Below, piece after piece: positions 7,795 through 15,908 of a DNA stretch of 25,823 nt (positions are counted from its first letter, which is position 1; every line of letters begins with the position of its first letter). The stretch is taken from NCBI GenBank assembly GCA_937924505.1, contig CALDSR010000059.1, forward strand, positions 1 to 25,823, in the 5' to 3' direction. A program made the translations under genes and the position numbers. Origin of the DNA: an uncultured Granulosicoccus sp. (lineage in GTDB: Bacteria > Pseudomonadota > Gammaproteobacteria > Granulosicoccales > Granulosicoccaceae). Under the pieces are notes generated by a model. That model saw nothing but the letters and a program-made list of their open reading frames with translations. It did no database searches and had not been told where the DNA came from.

Positions 7795-9324
7795 GTGGCC
7801 TCGTTCCAAACAATCGCAAAGAACGTTGCGTCCAACTATCTGGGCGTTATGGGCTCGATCGTTATCGCGTTCTTTCTGTCACCCTATCTGGTTCACACCC
7901 TGGGTGACACCGGCTACGGTGTGTGGTCGATCATCGCCTCACTCACCGCCTATATGTCCTTGCTCGATCTGGGCGTCACATCTGCGGTAGCGAAGTATGT
8001 TTCGGAACACCGTGCGAAGAACGAAGGCAAGTCTGCCAACGAAATTCTGGCGAGCGCCGTGGCAATATTGCTGGTCGTTGCAATCGCCTTGGTAGCAGTC
8101 AGCCCGCTCATCGCATCTTTTATCAGCCGCACGTACGACTTTGACGAGAGCTATGCGCCGATTGTTTCGACCTTGATCGTCATTTCTGCCATTGATATGG
8201 CTCTGTTCGTATTATCCGGTGTTCTGATTGGCGCAGTATCCGGCCTGCAACGTTACGACGTTCTGAACATCATTCGTATTTTCATCGCTCTGCTAAAAGC
8301 CATCCTGTTCTACGTCCTGCTGACAAAAGGTTACGGGCTGGTCGGCATGGCAGCCGCAGCGCTTTTTACGAATGTACTGGCTGCCATCATTATGTACGTC
8401 TTCTTGCGTCGCAAACACGCTGAAATGAGCTTCAGTTTCCAGCACGCGAACCTTGGTACCAGCAAGAAGATCGTCGCTTTCAGCAAATTCACATTTATTA
8501 CGATGGTTGCCGGGCAGATCATTTACTACAGCGATGCATTTGTCATCGGCTTTTTCATGAGTGCCGCGTTCATCACCTATTATTCCATTCCCTGGAGCTT
8601 GAGCGAATACACCTCCGTACTACTGAACTCGGTCAGCAATACTTTCATGCCCGTGTTCAGCGAACTGCATTCCAACGGATCACAAGAAACCTTGTACGAC
8701 ACCTATATCACGGCCACTCGCTTGATGCTGGTCCTGACGAACCTGATCTGCGTTGGCATATTAACGGTCGGAGGTGACTTCATTGGTCTGTGGATGGGCG
8801 AAAAATATCAGGAAATCTGTACACCGATCCTGATGATTCTGTTTGCCATTCTGATCTTCAAAGGGCCGCAAACCGTCAGCCTGGCCCTGCTGCAAGGTAT
8901 GGCTCGACATAGCCGCTATTCACTCTACAACCTGATTTTGTCCTTCGTGAACCTGGCACTGAACATCGTGCTGGTACAACGCTATGGCCTGCTGGGAATC
9001 GCCGCCGGCACAGCGATTACGCAAATTTTCTTTTCCGCTATTCTCAGCCCGTGGATGACCAACCGTCTGTTTGATAAATCGATTGTTCAGTACTATTTAA
9101 AAACCTACATCCAGTCGATACCCGCAGCGCTTGTTCTCTTCGGGGTGCTGTATGCGCTATCCTCTCGCTGGTCACCTGATGGTTATCTGATTCTCTTCAG
9201 CGAGGCGATTATTGCGTCCATCGCTTATCTTGTTGCTACCTGGTTCCTCTTCCTTACTAAAAATGAAAAGTCGTTCATTATCGACAAGATACGCGAAAGA
9301 CGCCAAGCTCAATTGTCGTCCTGA
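7795..9324 (+). CDS. Wzx-like polysaccharide flippase / MATE-type oligosaccharide transporter
   Basis: The 509-residue polytopic membrane protein has about 12-14 hydrophobic segments and a typical flippase N-terminus: ASNYLGVMGSIVIAFFLSPYLVHTLGDTGYGVWSI, split here as ASNYLGVMGSIVIAFFLSPY then LVHTLGDTGYGVWSI. It then reads SLLDLGVTSAVAKYVSEH, a pattern common in PST-family exporters. It would move the undecaprenyl-linked repeat unit across the inner membrane for a Wzy-type polymerase. The start is GTG 7795, 55 bp after the glycosyltransferase stop, and no better ATG precedes the conserved N-terminus. The next gene begins 11 bp after its stop, so the plus-strand genes are probably one transcript. 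Confidence 0.9.
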   Translation: MASFQTIAKNVASNYLGVMGSIVIAFFLSPYLVHTLGDTGYGVWSIIASLTAYMSLLDLGVTSAVAKYVSEHRAKNEGKSANEILASAVAILLVVAIALVAVSPLIASFISRTYDFDESYAPIVSTLIVISAIDMALFVLSGVLIGAVSGLQRYDVLNIIRIFIALLKAILFYVLLTKGYGLVGMAAAALFTNVLAAIIMYVFLRRKHAEMSFSFQHANLGTSKKIVAFSKFTFITMVAGQIIYYSDAFVIGFFMSAAFITYYSIPWSLSEYTSVLLNSVSNTFMPVFSELHSNGSQETLYDTYITATRLMLVLTNLICVGILTVGGDFIGLWMGEKYQEICTPILMILFAILIFKGPQTVSLALLQGMARHSRYSLYNLILSFVNLALNIVLVQRYGLLGIAAGTAITQIFFSAILSPWMTNRLFDKSIVQYYLKTYIQSIPAALVLFGVLYALSSRWSPDGYLILFSEAIIASIAYLVATWFLFLTKNEKSFIIDKIRERRQAQLSS

Positions 9325-9335
9325 GGACGCCTCTC

Positions 9336-11027
9336 GTGAGACATAAGCTGAAAATCGGCCTGCTGCTCGATGATATCGAAGTAGACGCCTGGTTCTTCAA
9401 GATGATCAGTGATCTGCAGATCTCCGAATTCGCCGAGGTCACACTTGTCGTTATCAACGACAACGATGTAGAGATTCAGCCGAACACTACCTTGGCCGAG
9501 AAAATCGCCAACAATCGCGGTCGTATTGCGTATCTCGCAGTGCGAAAACTGCTTGAGGAACTCTACGCACGCCTGATAGAACGCAGCACCCACCTGCCCG
9601 ACGCTGAAGCCGCCATGAGTTCAGCACCGCTGCTGGCAGATGTACCCATTATCAAGGTCAAAACACGTCGCGGCAAATGGTCTGACTACTTTCTCGACGA
9701 CGATATAAAACGGATCCGATCACATGATGTTGATCTGTTGATCCGTGGCGGTTTCGGCATTCTTCGCGGTGAGATACTGACTGTCGCCCGCTATGGTGTC
9801 TGGTCGTTTCACCATGGTGACAATTTGCGTAATCGTGGTGGCCCCGCAGGTTTTTGGGAATCGATGGCCAGCTGGCCTGAGACAGGTTCCGTGTTGCAGA
9901 TCCTAACCGAGGATCTCGACAATGGCAGTATCTTGTATCGCTCGTTTTCTTGCACCGATACCTTGTCTGTCAAAGACAACAAGAACAACTACTACTGGAA
10001 AACACAGGCGTTCATGACGCGAAAACTCCGCGAACTGCATACGCTGGGCGAGACCGAGTTCTTCAACAAGGTGGCGCATGAGAACCGTCACCTTGCGTTC
10101 TATTCCGACAGGCTTTACACCGCCCCCAACAATGCAGAACTGACACGCCTGACGTTCAACAAGATCCGGGAAAAAACCAAGCTACTGTGGACCAACAAAT
10201 TCTATCGGGATCAATGGATTCTAATGTTTCACCTAGGTGAGGATTTCTCCTCCTCGCTATGGCGTTATACGAAAATACGCCCGCCCATGGACCGTTTCTG
10301 GGCGGACCCACATGTCATCTATCGAGACGATACGTACTACATCTATATCGAGGAATATCTCTACGCGACCAACAAAGGACACATTTCTTTAATCACCATG
10401 GATGGACAAGGTAACTACAGTGACCCTGAAGTTATCCTCGACACGCCCTATCACTTGTCCTACCCCTTCGTATTTGAACACGCTGGGCATCACTACATGA
10501 TCCCTGAGTCGATGGAAAACGGCACCGTCGAGCTGTACAAGTGCACAACATTTCCGAACCAATGGGAATTCGAGATGAATCTGATGGAGGGTATCAATGC
10601 GGTGGATGCAACACTGCACTATCACGATAATTGTTGGTGGATGTTTGTAACCGTGGTCGAAACCGATGGTGCCTCAAGCTGGGATGAACTGTTCATCTAT
10701 TATTCAAATGATCTACTGTCCACCGATTGGACACCACATCGAATGAACCCGGTGATCTCCGATTGCAAGATCGCTCGCCCGGCGGGCAAGCTTTTTGTCG
10801 ACAACGGAATACTGTATCGCCCGTCGCAAAATTGCTCGCACCGCTATGGGCATGGCTTCAACCTCAACGAAGTAGAAGTACTGAGCACCGACGATTACCA
10901 GGAAAAACTCGTGTCATCCGTCGCACCCAACTGGGATAAAAATATTCTCGGCACCCACACATTCAACCGTTGCCACAATCTGCACATCATTGACGCCATT
11001 GAGCGACGGCGCCTGTATAGCGACTGA
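9336..11027 (+). CDS. Two-domain protein: formyltransferase-like N-terminus and GINT-like (GH43-propeller-like) C-terminus
   Basis: The 563-residue protein starts at GTG 9336 with GAGG upstream. Residues about 1-250 look like a formyltransferase fold: LLIRGGFGILRGEIL (134-148) and GVWSFHHGDNLRNRGGPAGFWE (154-175, given as GVWSFHHGDN plus LRNRGGPAGFWE). These correspond to the G-xI-x-N-x-H-P-S-x-L-P-x-x-RG-x-x-P stretch of Fmt/ArnA-like enzymes, with HHGD in place of NxHxS. Residues about 285-563 carry RFWADPHVIYRDDTYYIYIE, SYPFVFEHAGHHYMIPES and RPAGKLFVDNGILYRPSQ, the hallmarks of the glucosamine inositolphosphorylceramide transferase-like (GINT1-type) five-bladed-propeller-like family. The role is unknown; N-acylation or sugar transfer on an amino-sugar EPS unit is inferred from its position after the flippase gene. 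It converges with the polymerase gene. Confidence 0.78.
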   Translation: MRHKLKIGLLLDDIEVDAWFFKMISDLQISEFAEVTLVVINDNDVEIQPNTTLAEKIANNRGRIAYLAVRKLLEELYARLIERSTHLPDAEAAMSSAPLLADVPIIKVKTRRGKWSDYFLDDDIKRIRSHDVDLLIRGGFGILRGEILTVARYGVWSFHHGDNLRNRGGPAGFWESMASWPETGSVLQILTEDLDNGSILYRSFSCTDTLSVKDNKNNYYWKTQAFMTRKLRELHTLGETEFFNKVAHENRHLAFYSDRLYTAPNNAELTRLTFNKIREKTKLLWTNKFYRDQWILMFHLGEDFSSSLWRYTKIRPPMDRFWADPHVIYRDDTYYIYIEEYLYATNKGHISLITMDGQGNYSDPEVILDTPYHLSYPFVFEHAGHHYMIPESMENGTVELYKCTTFPNQWEFEMNLMEGINAVDATLHYHDNCWWMFVTVVETDGASSWDELFIYYSNDLLSTDWTPHRMNPVISDCKIARPAGKLFVDNGILYRPSQNCSHRYGHGFNLNEVEVLSTDDYQEKLVSSVAPNWDKNILGTHTFNRCHNLHIIDAIERRRLYSD

Positions 11028-11060
11028 ACAAGATAATAGATGGACAGCTAAGCCCGCGAC

Positions 11061-12422
11061 TCAGGAAAGTCGGAAACGAGGCAAGCCTTTTCGGTCAGCT
11101 TTTTGCGCTTCTGACTCATAAACCACAACTGGTGGGAGATCCTTGAAGCGTAGGTAAAATATATTGTAAGCACAGGCGCAAAACAGGATAAACCAATACA
11201 GAATTTGCGCTCTGAACTGATCAATAAAAGTACCCACGGCCATATAGGATACCAACCCGGACTCCACCGCGATCACGAGAAAATAGTCATCCATTCGCCT
11301 GTGTTTATGCAGGATTTTACGTACGCGGCGCATGGCAAGATAGGTTGACAGCAACAGTCCTAAAAAGACGGCAATACCAATCCAGCCCAATTCGGCCATT
11401 GACTGAAACCACATCGAGTGAACCGCCTTGTAGCGCTGACCATCAAAAAACAATTCGGGTTCGACATAGATCTGACTAAGAAGCTGATAACCATTGACCC
11501 CAACTCCACCTGGGTGATCTCGTAGAAGATCAAATGTTGCAAACCACAGGCGAGTACGGTGAGATCCGCTCTGCAGGTCATCCTTCTCTTGCAAGGTACC
11601 CATGCGATCCCAGAAGGTATCGTCAGTCAGGTACAAAGCTCCCACGACACTCGCCAGCATCAATATCAAAACATAAAGTCGCTGTCTCATTGAGATGATT
11701 GAGGAGAAGAACATAAATCTGAGAGAGTACAAACCACCCGCTAAAACACCAACAAAAGCACCACGACTATTCAGTAGAACAATTCCATTAAGTATCAGGA
11801 TGGCGAATGCAACCGACGTATATTTCATGTAACCCCTGACGCGCCAGATGAAATACAGGATCACGGGAATGGCAGGAACCAGCACCGCCGCAGCACCGTT
11901 TGAATCCGGTGAGTCAACGGGACCTATACCCTCAACACGCCCGAATTCATCACGCCCTACGACGTAGGCTTCGTAGCCGATATACGCGCAACCCAGCAAA
12001 TAGACCCATAAGGCCATTTCGAGCTTCTTTGGGGTATCGATCAACTTGAACGCACAGAACATGACGACAGCCAGTTTGATCAGATCAAGCAGACCGGTGC
12101 GGTGTTCGACCGGCGAAACGGCCCAGAAACCCACGACAAAAAACGTAAGCAGTATCAAAACCAGCCAGCGAAAGGGTGACACTCGAAGCAGGTGGTTGTG
12201 TCGCGTGGTTTCATACTGAATGAAGACCGAAAACAACAACAACAATGAGGCGATAAACGAAAACGGCAGCCCCGGCAAGCTATCGCCCCACCAACGCTGA
12301 GTCGGTGCAAACAGATAGACGATCTGATACAGATAGAAGCTCACCGCACCGGACGCTATTATCAAGCTCGCACCAGATGCCACGACGAAAAACAGAAAAA
12401 ATACCAAGCCTGTTATCGACAC
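11061..12422 (-). CDS. O-antigen ligase / Wzy-like polymerase, XrtA-locus type
   Basis: The 453-residue polytopic membrane protein has about 11-12 hydrophobic helices. A large loop carries HRTRLWFATFDLLRDHPGGVGVNGYQLL, the O-antigen-ligase-type (PF04932) signature of an Arg-rich W-x-A motif and HPxxGxGxN-like element (visible as SGSHRTRLWFATFDLLRDHP then GGVGVNGYQ). Further on it has AVHSMWFQSMAELGWIGIAV, including the conserved His-Ser. It would polymerise or transfer repeat units in the periplasm. The exosortase-A O-ligase-like family (TIGR03097-like) is the best guess. It starts at GTG 12422 with a good AAGGAA nine bases upstream. It follows the acyltransferase gene after 93 bp on the same strand. 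Confidence 0.85.
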   Translation of the reverse strand: MSITGLVFFLFFVVASGASLIIASGAVSFYLYQIVYLFAPTQRWWGDSLPGLPFSFIASLLLLFSVFIQYETTRHNHLLRVSPFRWLVLILLTFFVVGFWAVSPVEHRTGLLDLIKLAVVMFCAFKLIDTPKKLEMALWVYLLGCAYIGYEAYVVGRDEFGRVEGIGPVDSPDSNGAAAVLVPAIPVILYFIWRVRGYMKYTSVAFAILILNGIVLLNSRGAFVGVLAGGLYSLRFMFFSSIISMRQRLYVLILMLASVVGALYLTDDTFWDRMGTLQEKDDLQSGSHRTRLWFATFDLLRDHPGGVGVNGYQLLSQIYVEPELFFDGQRYKAVHSMWFQSMAELGWIGIAVFLGLLLSTYLAMRRVRKILHKHRRMDDYFLVIAVESGLVSYMAVGTFIDQFRAQILYWFILFCACAYNIFYLRFKDLPPVVVYESEAQKADRKGLPRFRLS

Positions 12423-12515
12423 GTTACCTGTTCCTTGCTAGATTTCCGTGATGTAGTCATGCATTCATGAACGCAATTAGTAGACCACGCTGATTGACCC
12501 AATTCCGGAACTGGT

Positions 12516-13103
12516 TCACGTTCTGGTCTTGATCAGAACTGCCGGATTGCCACCCGCAACCGAATAGTCCGCGAAAGCTCTGGAGACGACCGCGCCACTA
12601 CCCACCACACAGTGATTTCCGACATTATCCATAACCACGGCGTTGTTGCCGATCCAGCTGTCCTCGCCGATCGAGATTTTCTCAAAAACACCGCCCTGAT
12701 CCTTGACCGGTGTATCAAGCGATTCAATCGTGTGTTGGCGCTTGCCGCTCAACAGATGAACGCCGCTACCGAGCAAGCAGTTCTGCCCAATGCTGACACT
12801 TCCAATATTACAGTTGGGGCCGATATAGACACCCGAGGCAATGGAGGTATCACGCTGCGAAAAAAGGCAGCCAAACGAGATCGTGCAATCCGCGCTGCAA
12901 TCGCTCATGGTCAGGCGATAGAAGGCGACCCGGACAAAACTGCCGGTTTTGCCTGGCAGCAAACTCAAACATTGCGAGAAGCTCGCAAACAGCCCATCGC
13001 GGTCAGCCACCAATGACATCAGCTGATACAACAGCCACAGCGGCATCACCACCAGTAATGCAATATTTTGAAAAACACGTTTGCCCACCGAAATTTCGTC
13101 CAA
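12516..13103 (-). CDS. Hexapeptide-repeat (left-handed beta-helix) acyltransferase, WcaF-like
   Basis: The 195-residue protein has an N-terminal hydrophobic segment (about 11-33) that should anchor it to the membrane. Hexapeptide repeats with the [LIV]-G-x-x-x-x pattern follow: IASGVYIGPNCNIGSVSIGQ at about 88-107 and ISIGEDSWIGNNAVVMDNVG at about 143-162. LLSGKRQHTIE places the probable catalytic His at 124. The C-terminal SVAGGNPAVLIKTR is the usual end of LbH acetyltransferases. It probably O-acetylates an EPS sugar, opposing the deacetylase elsewhere in the locus. The start is TTG 13103 with a closely spaced AGGA, and the start is uncertain; GTG 13088 is an alternative. It lies divergent from the FemAB-like gene. 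Confidence 0.84.
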   Translation of the reverse strand: MDEISVGKRVFQNIALLVVMPLWLLYQLMSLVADRDGLFASFSQCLSLLPGKTGSFVRVAFYRLTMSDCSADCTISFGCLFSQRDTSIASGVYIGPNCNIGSVSIGQNCLLGSGVHLLSGKRQHTIESLDTPVKDQGGVFEKISIGEDSWIGNNAVVMDNVGNHCVVGSGAVVSRAFADYSVAGGNPAVLIKTRT

Positions 13104-13114
13104 TCATCCTATAA

Positions 13115-13137
13115 AGCAATTATTCCTTATAATTGCT
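13115..13137. promoter_or_regulatory. Perfect 9-bp inverted repeat in the acyltransferase/FemAB divergent promoter region
   Basis: AGCAATTAT (13115-13123) and ATAATTGCT (13129-13137) are perfect reverse complements separated by TCCTT. The right side includes a TATAAT at 13128-13133 on the plus strand. The element lies 12 bp from the acyltransferase start, so a bound protein would block both genes. It may be a dimeric repressor operator or a leader hairpin. Confidence 0.5.
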
Positions 13138-13175
13138 ATCTGGCGGAAATATTCTTGGAAACCGTTCAATGGCCG

Positions 13176-13189
13176 ATAACTTAAGTTAT
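13176..13189. promoter_or_regulatory. 14-bp perfect palindrome in the same divergent region
   Basis: ATAACTTAAGTTAT reads the same on both strands with no spacer. It is centred about 80 bp from each flanking gene, the usual place for an operator. It is distinct in sequence from the neighbouring 9-bp repeat. No recognised regulator motif is claimed. Confidence 0.45.
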
Positions 13190-13262
13190 TAACAGTGTCC
13201 GATAGCGCTGGGTAAACCCCGTTTGGTTCGCGAAGGTCGGTACACTTGTTCTACCGAACGGA

Positions 13263-14747
13263 ATGAGCCTGATGAGTAGCATACCTCCACCACCCAACGG
13301 TGCCGATGCACCACTCAAGCGCCTCAACGACGAGATTATGGCGCTTCGCGATCAGCAAAAGCCGTTGTCACGACGCATTGGTCAAGCCAAGGCGGCTGCC
13401 GAACCCACCGAGACCCTGCTCGGTGAAATGAAGGCCCTGTCTGCCCGCATCAAGCAACTAATGGCCGAACGCAAGCAACTGACAGACGCGACCGCCGATG
13501 CCGCACATGCGTCCAATCAATCGCCAAAGACCAGTGACAACAAAACTGGCACCGCTACAGATGCCAACGCCGAACAGCGAAAGCCCGCGTACTTTCAGCA
13601 CGCGCACGAACGCTCAGCGGAGCTCCGGGATGTCGACGGTGTGGTTGGCCGCTCAGTTGTGCAAAACAAATCTGAATCTTCAGAAACGCCGCGTGAATTG
13701 TTAACAACTGTAGATTTTCTGCCCGAATCTGTCGCGATTTGCAGCAACGAAAACTCGTGGGATGCCTATGTGCGGCAGCATATCGCGGCGACCGCCTATC
13801 ATCGTTTCGGATTCCTCAGTCTAATCCGCGATCAGCATCGCTTGTCGGTCTATCCACTCGCGGCAAAAGATGAGCAGGGGGCGATCACCGGCCTGCTTCC
13901 TGTTGTTCACATGAAGAGCGCCTTGTTTGGCTCATTTCTCGTCTCTTTACCGTACGTCAATTATGGGGGTGTGTTGGCCAATGACGATGCCACTGGCGCC
14001 CTTTTGATGGATGCCAGTCAGGCACTTGCCGAGCATCTGGGTTGCTCGCATTCTGAGATTCGCGAGACGCGGGAACGCAAGGCTTGGTACTGTCGTCAGC
14101 ACAAGGCGTCGATGACCCGACCCTTGCCCACAACCGACGAAGCCTTTGACAAGGACATCGGTGCCAAGCTTCGCTCGCAGTGTCGCAAAGCTTCAGCGCA
14201 CGGCGCCACATTCCGCACCGGCGGTGTAGAACTTCTCTCGGACTTCTATGCCGTATTCAGTACAAATATGCGCGACCTGGGTACGCCGATATACCAGCAA
14301 TCCTTTTTTGCTCGTTTACTCGACGTTATTGGCAATGATGCTTTTATCGCCGTTGTCTACATTGACGGGAAAGCTGTTGCCACAGGTTTTCTGATCGCAC
14401 ACGGCAAAACACTGGAGATTCCTTGGGCGTCATGTCTGCGTCGTGCCAACCGCTATGATGCCAATATGTTTCTGTATCGGAACATCTTGTCTGAAGCCAT
14501 TCACCGACAGTTCGATTATTTTGATTTTGGCCGCTCGACCATTGATGGGCCAACGTATCGTTTCAAAAAGCAATGGGGAGCGGTACAACAAAACCTGTAC
14601 TGGCACTACTGGCTGTCCAACCCGGACGATCCGCCGGGTCTGAATCCCGATAATCCGAAGTTCCGGCTTGTTATCGCCGTGTGGCAGAAGCTACCGGTAT
14701 TTGTGACCCGTATTATCGGACCGCTGGTAGCAAAACATCTGCCGTGA
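13263..14747 (+). CDS. FemAB/GNAT-like protein of the XrtA EPS system with an N-terminal SerRS-like helical arm
   Basis: The 494-residue protein has a C-terminal region (about 150-490) matching exosortase-A-associated FemAB proteins (TIGR03019-like). Visible motifs are AYHRFGFLSLI, GLLPVVHMKSALFGSFLVSL, PYVNYGGVLAND, SEIRETRERKAW and FDYFDFGRSTIDGPTYRFKK. Such proteins are predicted acyl- or aminoacyltransferases; the substrate is unknown. The N-terminal 16-77 segment is a predicted coiled-coil hairpin containing LSRRIGQAKAAAEPTETLLG, strikingly like the tRNA-binding arm of seryl-tRNA synthetase. A Ser/Thr/Asn/Lys-rich linker joins the two parts. The family is usually about 330-360 residues, so the arm and linker are an addition of about 140 residues. 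It starts at ATG 13263; ATG 13272 is also possible. Confidence 0.85.
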   Translation: MSLMSSIPPPPNGADAPLKRLNDEIMALRDQQKPLSRRIGQAKAAAEPTETLLGEMKALSARIKQLMAERKQLTDATADAAHASNQSPKTSDNKTGTATDANAEQRKPAYFQHAHERSAELRDVDGVVGRSVVQNKSESSETPRELLTTVDFLPESVAICSNENSWDAYVRQHIAATAYHRFGFLSLIRDQHRLSVYPLAAKDEQGAITGLLPVVHMKSALFGSFLVSLPYVNYGGVLANDDATGALLMDASQALAEHLGCSHSEIRETRERKAWYCRQHKASMTRPLPTTDEAFDKDIGAKLRSQCRKASAHGATFRTGGVELLSDFYAVFSTNMRDLGTPIYQQSFFARLLDVIGNDAFIAVVYIDGKAVATGFLIAHGKTLEIPWASCLRRANRYDANMFLYRNILSEAIHRQFDYFDFGRSTIDGPTYRFKKQWGAVQQNLYWHYWLSNPDDPPGLNPDNPKFRLVIAVWQKLPVFVTRIIGPLVAKHLP

Positions 14748-14777
14748 ATTGATTCGTGGCCTGCTATCCGTACCGAT

Positions 14778-15908
14778 TCAGTCGCGCGAACTACCGACGA
14801 TATCGCTGAACAACGATTCATATTCGCGCGCCATGCGTTGTGCCGAGAAACGCGCATTGACGGTTTCAAAAGCACGATCAGCGATTCGATCAGCGAACGG
14901 TTTGTCATCGAGAAGACGGGCGCACTGTTTGACGAGCTTGTCCACATCACCAAAGGGTGCCAGCAATCCGGTTTCTTCATCGACGATGAGTTGATCAACA
15001 CCCGGAATATCATAGGCAACGATAGGTGTTTCCAGTGCCATGGACTCCATCAAACATCGTGGTATGCCTTCAAGGTTGGAGGTCATGGCAAAAACATCAA
15101 AGCGTTGATGCCAGGCAAGTGCCTCATCCTGGTAGCCGGCAAAGTCAACAGCGTCCGCAACACCCAGTGTGGCCACCTGGGCTTCGAGCGCAGAACGCTC
15201 TTCACCGTCGCCGAGTAGAATCAATCTGAGATCGTGATGGTCTTGCCTGAGACGAGCGAACGCGGTGATGAGATCGTTGACATTCTTACGTTTGATCAAC
15301 TGCCCGATGTAGCCGATGGCGGGGGCTCGATCGCCAAGTGGAGATTGCGCCAACTGCTCGCGCAGCGTATCAATCGGCTTCAAATCAACACCGTTTTCGA
15401 TCAATCGGAGTTTCTCGGGCTTGACCTTGAATCCGCGCACATCTTCAACGAGCTGTTCCGACAAAGGAACCACCGCATCGAAGTAGCGAAACAATCGACA
15501 CGAAAGACCGATATACAGCTTGAGTTTCAGATCGTCACCCATCTCGAAGCCATGTGGCGTGCTGACGCACTTGATGCCCGCCATTTTCGCAACAAGGAGG
15601 CCGATGATGTCTGACTTGTATCCATGGGTATGGATCAAATCGATGTTGCGCTCCTTGATCAGTGCTTTCAAGCGCTGCATCAGGCGCAGATCGAAAGCCC
15701 CTGTCATCGGGATGACATGTGAAGGTAAACCAAGGTTTATGAATTCATCGGAAACTTGAAGCTGGTGATGCGCATGTTCCTGCGTCACGGCCAGCTCAAT
15801 ATTTACAAGGTTACGGTCAGCATTGTTTGCCAATGCGACAACCCAGCGCTCCGCCCCGTAGTAGCCCGTAGAACAGATAAATTGCAACACATTCAAGGGA
15901 CGACTCAT
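14778..15908 (-). CDS. GT4-family glycosyltransferase (EPS)
   Basis: The 376-residue GT-B enzyme starts MSRPLNVLQFICSTGYYGAE, the GT4 N-terminal pattern with G-x-E. It has DLIHTHGYKSDIIGLL, AIGYIGQLIKRKNVNDLI at the second Rossmann domain and the donor-site E-x7-E (EGIPRCLME). It should extend the lipid-linked EPS repeat unit; donor and acceptor are unknown. I start it at ATG 15908, preceded by AAAGGGGAAA, because the ATG overlaps the stop of the upstream lyase-like gene as ATGA. A longer frame to 15980 would add 24 residues unlike the family. It converges with the FemAB-like gene, with 30 bp between and no clear terminator. Confidence 0.88.
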   Translation of the reverse strand: MSRPLNVLQFICSTGYYGAERWVVALANNADRNLVNIELAVTQEHAHHQLQVSDEFINLGLPSHVIPMTGAFDLRLMQRLKALIKERNIDLIHTHGYKSDIIGLLVAKMAGIKCVSTPHGFEMGDDLKLKLYIGLSCRLFRYFDAVVPLSEQLVEDVRGFKVKPEKLRLIENGVDLKPIDTLREQLAQSPLGDRAPAIGYIGQLIKRKNVNDLITAFARLRQDHHDLRLILLGDGEERSALEAQVATLGVADAVDFAGYQDEALAWHQRFDVFAMTSNLEGIPRCLMESMALETPIVAYDIPGVDQLIVDEETGLLAPFGDVDKLVKQCARLLDDKPFADRIADRAFETVNARFSAQRMAREYESLFSDIVGSSRD

